From Lepidonotus clava (lineage: Eukaryota; Annelida; Polychaeta; Phyllodocida; Polynoidae): a stretch of 64,000 bases of DNA. The notes beneath the pieces were generated by a model. It searched no databases. It had not been told where the DNA came from and saw only the letters and a list, made by a program, of their open reading frames with translations. This document shows positions 57,673 to 64,000 of the stretch, in pieces. Position numbers and translations under genes: made by a program. The stretch is from contig OW387149.1 in the NCBI GenBank assembly GCA_936440205.1, positions 3,107,501 through 3,171,500 of the forward strand, written 5' to 3'. Position 1 is the first letter of the stretch, and each line of letters opens with the position of its first letter.

Positions 57673-59944
57673 CTGAAGTTACCAAAATACTACTATGAAG
57701 TAGTTGTACTATTAGTGGTTTGCCACATGCCCTCCATATTTTTGACAATGATAAGTAAAATAGTGTTTTTCATACACTTAGGAATTAGAAACTTTGTGAT
57801 TAAAAATGTTAGATTTTTAAGTTTTTGTAGCGTCATTAAGATAATCACTTCAGTGGCCTGCTATTCTAGATACGGTCAACCAACCAGAACACCCTAAAAC
57901 ATTTACAAAATGTTTTAAAACACCTTTTTAGTAGGTTTAACATGTAGACACCTTTTTAGTACAAGAACTTTATCAGCTATACCTCTAAAGGTTTTACCTC
58001 CAACAATCAAACAATCCATGCAAGGCTAAACCAAGAAGGAAGGACATATGTGGTTATTGGCTCAATGATCCTGTAGTGTGATTACAGGAAAAATAAAACT
58101 TTCAATGCTGTTAACATTACATCTGGTGTAAACTGAATGGCATAGTACCATAGCAGTGTTTTACATGTAAGATCTACGTTTTTTTTTTTTTTACACACTA
58201 CGGTATATTATTGTTAAATTTAAAATGGTTTTCATCCTTAAGAATGAAAGTACACTGTACATATTATGGTATATTACTGTTTAACTTAACACCTAGCCCT
58301 AAACATCTTGAAGACCTAAATGCTTCATAGATAAACACCTAAACATCATAGTTTTCTAAACACTTAGCAGCTAAACATAAAAAAAGCATAAGCGTTTTGA
58401 TTCTAAACACCTTGAGGACCTAAACACTTCATGGTTAAACAGCTAAACATCACACATTTCTAAACACTTAGCCCTAAACACCGATAATTCTAAACATGTT
58501 TAGGGAAATAAAGTGTTCCAAAACTGGATGCACCGAAGTGTTTAGGAAAATGTTTAGGTTCTAAACACTTGTTTTAACAGTGTAATGTACATTCAAAGCA
58601 TAATGGCAATGTTTGTCCATGTTACTCTATAACAATTAAAAGTAAATGGAATAGAATGTAGCAGACGAGATAGGCCTATCCCATAGCTATATCAATTATG
58701 AGTAAAAACAGGCTTATTATAGTATAAGGCTTGGCCCTCATGCATGGGAAAGGTTTTGCAGCTTAATGATTAGCCTATATAGAAATCCCTTTGTTCTGAA
58801 CTTCTATTTTTGGACACCCATTGGTTTTCTGTAATGGTTACCATGGAGATCATGATTGGAATCTAAAGAATATCTGAATGTTTTTGTATCATATTGATAT
58901 GAAGTATAAATACATTGTTCTATAGAATCATTCTCAACAATGTGAAACTATATATAGCAAAACATATCTCATCTTATATGTTTTTCTACATTTTAAGTTT
59001 ATGATAATTACTTTAGGCTAACAATGGAGGCTTACATACAAATAAGGCTAAATATACCTGGACTGGTGCAAACAGGCAAGCATGCAGCGTTATTATAATG
59101 TTACATTATTGTTCTGTTCAGTTTTATTCTGGTTCTTGTTAAATTATTTTGATGGCACCAATAAAATATCTAGTACCTAACGTTGTGATGTTGCACTGTG
59201 ATATTATTATTTCAACATTCTGGTCACCTTCTTTCAAATAAAGATGTATTTGTTATAACATTCTGTATTGGCAAGGTCTCAACTTTACTAAAATGTAATA
59301 TTATCATATCACTCTGTTTTGGTGAGTCTCAAAATTAACTGTTACCTTAAAATCTTGAAAGTAACAGACCAATTAAGAAAGTATGGCTACAGAACGTGCT
59401 TGTTATGTTTCTGCTTCCCAGCCAAGGATACAACATTTGATGACTCCCAATCACGTCGCTGCAACGTACTGCCGTGACAATGCACTGTAACATTATTACA
59501 ACGTTCTGGTTATGTTCTTCAGCCCATACAGAATGCTCTTATAATGTTCTGTTCCGGTTTCGTTCTAACCTCACCAAAAAATAATGTTATAATAACATTC
59601 TGATTTGGTGAATTTTCAACCTCCCCATCAATAACATAATTGTTACTTGCCATCTTCGTAAGTAACAAACTGACTTAAAAAGTATGGTTGTGTGGGGCAT
59701 TTTCTCTTTACCATCTATCAGTGGCTGTACATAGTATATATCAAGCGATCAATAAGCTTTTCCCTCTACACAAACAAGCCAGGCTTACCTTATATTCTCT
59801 ATACCAGAGGATCAATTCCTTCCACATACAGCTATTTGTCATCCCCCAATGGTATTAAAAAGACAGAATCAGCTACCCCCTGTCCACCATATCAGGGGCT
59901 GAAACTGATTCTGGGCAGAGCCAGTCTCAATACGATGGGCCTAG

Positions 59945-60300
59945 ACTCCTAAAATCGATATCGCGACAGAGCCATTTCTTAAATTTGACAGACAACATGG
60001 GGCCTTAAAGACATGACTGGGAGCTTTCAGATTATAGTGACATGCAGTTCCAGCCTTGTTGCATCATGACTTTAAAAAATGCCAATGTAACATTTTTTGT
60101 CTTTTATTATTTTCATTGTGGCATGTCGAATCAAGAAAAGCTGATGTATATTGTCCCCCCTCCATCTTTTAGCTAGAGCATAGTCCCTTGATAGGGGTAC
60201 CAAATGTCGTATGACTATGATGATTTAAAGAATATACCAATGTCACATTTTTGTCATGTATTATTTTCAATGTCGCATATCGAAATGCTGATGCCACATA
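59945..60300. repeat. GTCGCATGTC-family repeat, mixed orientation
   Basis: Reverse units at 59945-60000, forward units from about 60060 on. Confidence 0.55.
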
Positions 60301-60348
60301 CAGTTATATTTCTCCGGCTCATGTCATCATCACCAAAAATCCAAATAG

Positions 60349-60563
60349 TTAAAGCCAGTGTATCGTCCATGTGGCGGACATAATTTGCTACGTTGTGGGA
60401 TAGTGGTAACTCCCTGCCAGCCACGTAAATTTGTTACTTGACCAATGATGTCACCGGATTACATTCTAACATCGCAAAACACGTTGACGGCTGCGACGTT
60501 GTTAGGCTTAGGGGTGGAGCCCCTAACATTAGAAACATACAGACGATACCCTGGCTTTAAAGG
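60349..60563. mobile_element. MITE with AAGCCAGTGTATCGTC ends
   Basis: ttaaagccagtgtatcgtc left and gacgataccctggctttaa right; about 210 bp, non-coding. Confidence 0.75.
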
Positions 60564-61189
60564 GAGGAGCCAGTGACTGTAAAATAATACATTACCATGT
60601 CCCCCACTGTCCAGGGAGTGAGCATACCAAATTTTATAACCACACCTATAATAGTTTCGTTTTTATGTACATTTTTCTAAATTTTACAGGGTGGTACCTG
60701 GATGCACCTGGAGCACCTTGTACAGTGCACCTGTCTGTGCGTGACGTCACAAACAGATCACATGATTATTTAGAAATGAAAAAAAAAACATAATATAATT
60801 ATGCTAAAGGTTTTTATTCAATTTTGTGACATTTATAATCAACAAATAAACAAATTTATAGCAAAAATTAGCAATCAAAATATTTTTTAAAGAAATTTTA
60901 CATTTAAAATTTGAAAATAACGTCTTTTATGTGTGACGTCACACACAGATGTGTGTTTCAAGGAGGATAAGAGAAATCAGAGATTTCTTGAAATTAAACT
61001 CATTTTTGTACATGAAGAAGCCTATCCTTAGCATTGAAATAAAACATATTTCTATTTCAACAATAAATCTATCATATAAAGTGTAAAATAAGCAAAAGTG
61101 AAATTTCACTGGCCCCTCTCTTTAAGTAAAATTTAAAGGAATACCAATATCACTGTAGCAAATTTAGTGGTCTAGAGCCATAAAATCGG

Positions 61190-61445
61190 GGGGATATGCG
61201 AGGGCCTACACAGCATGCAGACAAAAACAGGCACAATAAATCCACGAATTCCCCACCACGTCTCGCCAACTGTTTGATATGCGTCGGACGCAGCCGGAAA
61301 TGGAAGCCCACGACCTGCGTAGGCTGGATGCGCGTGGCACACTCTAGTTCGTGTATCGACCGCTGGAGGGCCCCACTGGCCCGACTACAGCGTTTTTGTA
61401 GTAGATCCCGAGAGACCGGGAGGCGTCGGTAGGGGGCGGGGGGCC
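61190..61445 (-). other. GC-rich island with an unassigned open frame
   Basis: The minus strand is open across the whole island (about 80 codons), with readable pieces RRLPVSRDLLQKRCS, LQRSIHELECATRIQPTQVV and RLRPTHIKQLARRGGEF. It has no ATG at its start and no clear splice sites. GC-rich DNA keeps frames open by chance, so coding is unproven. No family recognised. Confidence 0.15.
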
Positions 61446-61814
61446 GCGTGGGGGGGGGGGGAGGGGGGGAGGGGGGTACTCCTGCAGGTTAGCCTTAAAC
61501 ATGATGCACGCTGGGTAATTTGTCGAAAAAAATCAAGGCTTTAGCATATACATTTTCATAATTTGTATAATTATTTGTAGATTATCATTGTTACTAACTA
61601 GCTATCATTATTTTTAAATCAGTATCCGCATCAATTAACTTTTCCTTAGTTATTTAAAAATTCATTGGTTGTATTTGAATTTATAACAATTATTTGCTAA
61701 TTTTCTATAGGTTTTCCAGGAGTGTTGTCGACTAATTCATTCCAAATTAGCCTGTAGGTTCTAAAAATACTGTAAATCAGCTATCCGTGGTAGGGAGAAT
61801 TACATGGGTTTATA

Positions 61815-61995
61815 CAGGGGCAGATACAGGATTTCAGAAAGGGGGGCGGGGGCAGATATAGGATAAGTACTAGAATGTCGTTCATGCGGGTGCATGCGCG
61901 TGCATGCGCGCACTGTTCTTTTCCTCTTTGGCAAGTTTAAGTCCCCACAAAAAGGCGGGATCACGACCCCCTGGACCCCCCTGGATCTGCCTCTG
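61815..61995. mobile_element. MITE with CAGGGGCGG-type ends and 5-bp duplication
   Basis: 181 bp, caggggcagatacagg to cctggatctgcctctg, flanked by TTATA directly on both sides. Confidence 0.8.
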
Positions 61996-62726
61996 TTATA
62001 TCAGTCATACATATGAAAAGCACATTCTCCCTTTTTCTTTGGGTGGGGGGGATTTTAAAACCTCAAGAAACACTACGATACTCTGACAGCCCCCTTTCGC
62101 AGGACAGGTCATGCATGGACAGTGCCTGCAAAAGAACTGACAGATTTTCTGGTCACAATCTGATTTCAGAATGTGATTATTTATTTGAGAGGCATTATGA
62201 AGGAATCCAAGAACCTACAAGTGACTTCTAATGTAGCGTCAAACATAATCTATTATTGACAGCTCTCCTAAAGGATGGTTTGAGGATTTGACAGCCCCCC
62301 TTTTACGCCAAAATGGCAATTGACAACTACTGTCCTCTGATGGTCCGACTGCAGTTTATTCCCATTTCTAGTCCAAGTATCCCCCCCCCCTCCATGGGGC
62401 GGGGAGCACCAGTCTAGAGAATAAATACATGAAAGGGGTGGTTGGAGGAAGGGCAGGGAGAGTGGGGAGGATGGAATATGGATTCAGTGGAAGTGGTTAC
62501 CATAGAAAGAGCGGAACATAAAGGATGTAAGGAAAGGGTGAGGGGTATGGTTATTTAAATGTACACAATGTTAGAAGGGAGAGCGAAATGGTCGTGTAGA
62601 AAACATTGGCAAACAGCTCTAATCAGAAGATATAGTTCCTGGAAACAAAATCAATTATCTTGAAATTTCAATAGACTACAATTACTTAAATGTTAAAAGT
62701 CTACTAGTCCATATTCGGCTCAATAA

Positions 62727-62927
62727 AGGCAGTATTCCACATGCCAATTTTGATGCTGCCGATTTTGCATTTGGTTGATTTTCTCTGAGAATATGGCATG
62801 AAACCACACAGGCTTTGAAAGAGGATTGTAAGGCCTTTCTAATGATGTATAATATTTTTATAATTGAACTTTATTCCAACTGTCGATTTTTGAAATTGGC
62901 AGCAAAATCGGTATGTGGAATACAGGC
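62727..62927. mobile_element. MITE of the GTATTCCACAT family
   Basis: aggcagtattccacatgcca left and cggtatgtggaatacaggc right, with paired gctgccgattttg/caaaatcggt. The inner ttctaatgatgtataat and tttgaaagag blocks are shared with the array at 47990-49985 and with 41730-42060, 46900-47040 and 62990-63225. Confidence 0.75.
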
Positions 62928-63230
62928 ATAGGGTTAACACCTCTCTTGACGTTACTCTTAGAGCCTGGCTGTATTGACTTGAACATTTTGTGAGCAATCA
63001 GCTGCAGCTAAAGGTTGTTATAGGCTATTATCAATATACCTATCTTAACGATGGCAATTTTACTTTTATTTGCCTTTCTGTGAGAATACGGCATGGAACC
63101 ATACATCGTATAGACCATTTGAAAGAGAATTGTAAATTCTTTCTAGTGATATGTGACATGTTTATATTTAACCCAAATTCCCACTGCAGTTTTAAGAAAA
63201 TGGTAGCAAAATTGGCACATTGAATATAAA

Positions 63231-63405
63231 AGGGACAGGTGCAGGATTTCCAAATGGGAGGGGTTATTATATAGGCAAAGTACTAAAATAGCATGCATTT
63301 GTTAGCACTCACATGACATTTGTCCCTCTTTTTGTAGCAGAGGGGTCAACCAAAGGGGCGAGACCCCCTGGATCTCCCTTCCCCCATGGATTCACCTCTG
63401 ATAAA
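63231..63405. mobile_element. MITE with CAGGGGCGG-type ends, diverged
   Basis: gggacaggtgcaggatttcc left; ccccctggatctc and ggattcacctctg right; inner agtactaaaat and cctctttttgtagca as in other copies. A further right-end fragment lies at 63796-63836. Confidence 0.6.
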
Positions 63406-63548
63406 GTCTTGGTATTCTGTCTTAAAAATGTGGGGCATTAGTGTGCAAAAATATGACAGTGACCAATGTGTAATTAGTCGCCCGGCACCTTACCATACAA
63501 GGGCGCCCTGATGTCTGGCGACTAAACAACTTATGGCTGTGGTTTGCT

Positions 63549-64000
63549 GGCAAAATATTTGAAATGTTTAATATTTTCCACTAGTCACCAGCAATTAGTG
63601 CACCTAGTCACCGGGCCTGGGGATTAATCTGTCCTCTAGTGGCGAGCGGATTTATGACAAGTGTGTCCCAACTTGGAGATTAGGTTTTAGTAGCCCAGCA
63701 ACTAGTTAATTGCCCGGTAACCAATATTTTGTCATTTTTTTGCTGACAAAATGCACTTATCGTCAGGGTTTAGTCGCCACGTGGGGATCCGCCTTTATGC
63801 TGACCCCCCTTTCAAAAATCCTGTATCCACCCCTGGGCTTTACGGTAAGTGGAGTGGGTGTGCCATTAACTCCGAGCTGGCCCTGAGGTGTGGGGGCCCT
63901 GTGATCCCTGATTTTCTGGCAAAATATTTGAAATGTTTAATATTTTCCACTAGTCACCAGCAATTAGTGCACCTAGTCACCGGGCCTGGGGATTAATCTG
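63549..64000. repeat. Direct repeat of about 85 bp, 369 bp apart
   Basis: ctggcaaaatatttgaaatg through ccgggcctggggattaatct occurs at 63549-63632 and again at 63917-64000, essentially identical. The window stops in the second copy. Confidence 0.9.

Larger units (their letters stand above)
57107..58582. mobile_element. 1.48-kb inverted-repeat element with CTAAACAC subrepeats, TA flanks
   Basis: Ends cactgttaaaatggtgttta and aacacttgttttaacagtg, TA on both sides. Both flanks inside are filled with ctaaacayytngta-like words. No transposase reading frame was seen, so it is non-autonomous. TA flanks fit the Tc1/mariner group, but that is only inference. Confidence 0.8.

Overview
The window looks like animal nuclear DNA, most likely from a cephalochordate (amphioxus, Branchiostoma). 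The reasons are a split receptor tyrosine kinase gene with GT-AG introns, very dense miniature inverted-repeat elements and tRNA-derived SINEs, and above all minisatellites whose units run across exon-intron borders. As I recall, that last feature was described in amphioxus under the name 'mirage'. The species call is inference. No bacterial, organellar or viral genes were seen.

Minus strand, about 5.07-25.22 kb: one recognisable host gene, the 3' part of a receptor tyrosine kinase. I could place ten exons whose splice phases all agree and which give 478 codons plus a TGA stop. In protein order they are a 42-bp Cys-containing microexon, an EGF-like exon, a short linker exon, a transmembrane/juxtamembrane exon, an NPxY plus glycine-loop exon, a VAVK/alpha-C exon, a hinge exon, an [11 protein letters not shown] exon, an activation-segment/APE-region exon and a C-lobe/stop exon. 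The kinase is closest, by eye, to the MuSK/Trk/ROR group. Exons for the signal peptide and the rest of the ectodomain were not found. A CCAAT/E-box/CRE cluster at 28.68-28.81 kb, pointing to the minus strand, is a possible promoter.

The striking feature of the gene is that six of the ten exons sit beside tandem arrays of damaged copies of their own edge. In four cases (EGF, hinge, HRD and activation-segment exons) the copies carry the acceptor side. In two (glycine-loop and transmembrane exons) they carry the donor side. Two arrays have periods of exactly or nearly a multiple of three (39 bp exactly; about 75 bp), so their frames stay open.

25.2-64 kb, and 1-4.8 kb: no convincing genes. These stretches hold tandem arrays (30-bp at 1.85 kb, about 48-bp at 45.9 kb, about 370-bp at 48-50 kb, about 380-bp x3 at 51.4-52.6 kb), promoter-like modules repeated four times at 31.6-33.3 kb, SINEs, Harbinger-like MITEs flanked by TTA/TAA, CAGGGGCGG-ended MITEs flanked by 5-bp duplications, a 1.48-kb inverted-repeat element with tRNA-like inserts, and a dispersed family built from short 'GTCGCATGTCGATTTTAAGAA'-like units. 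A GC-rich island at 61.2-61.45 kb has an unexplained open frame on the minus strand.
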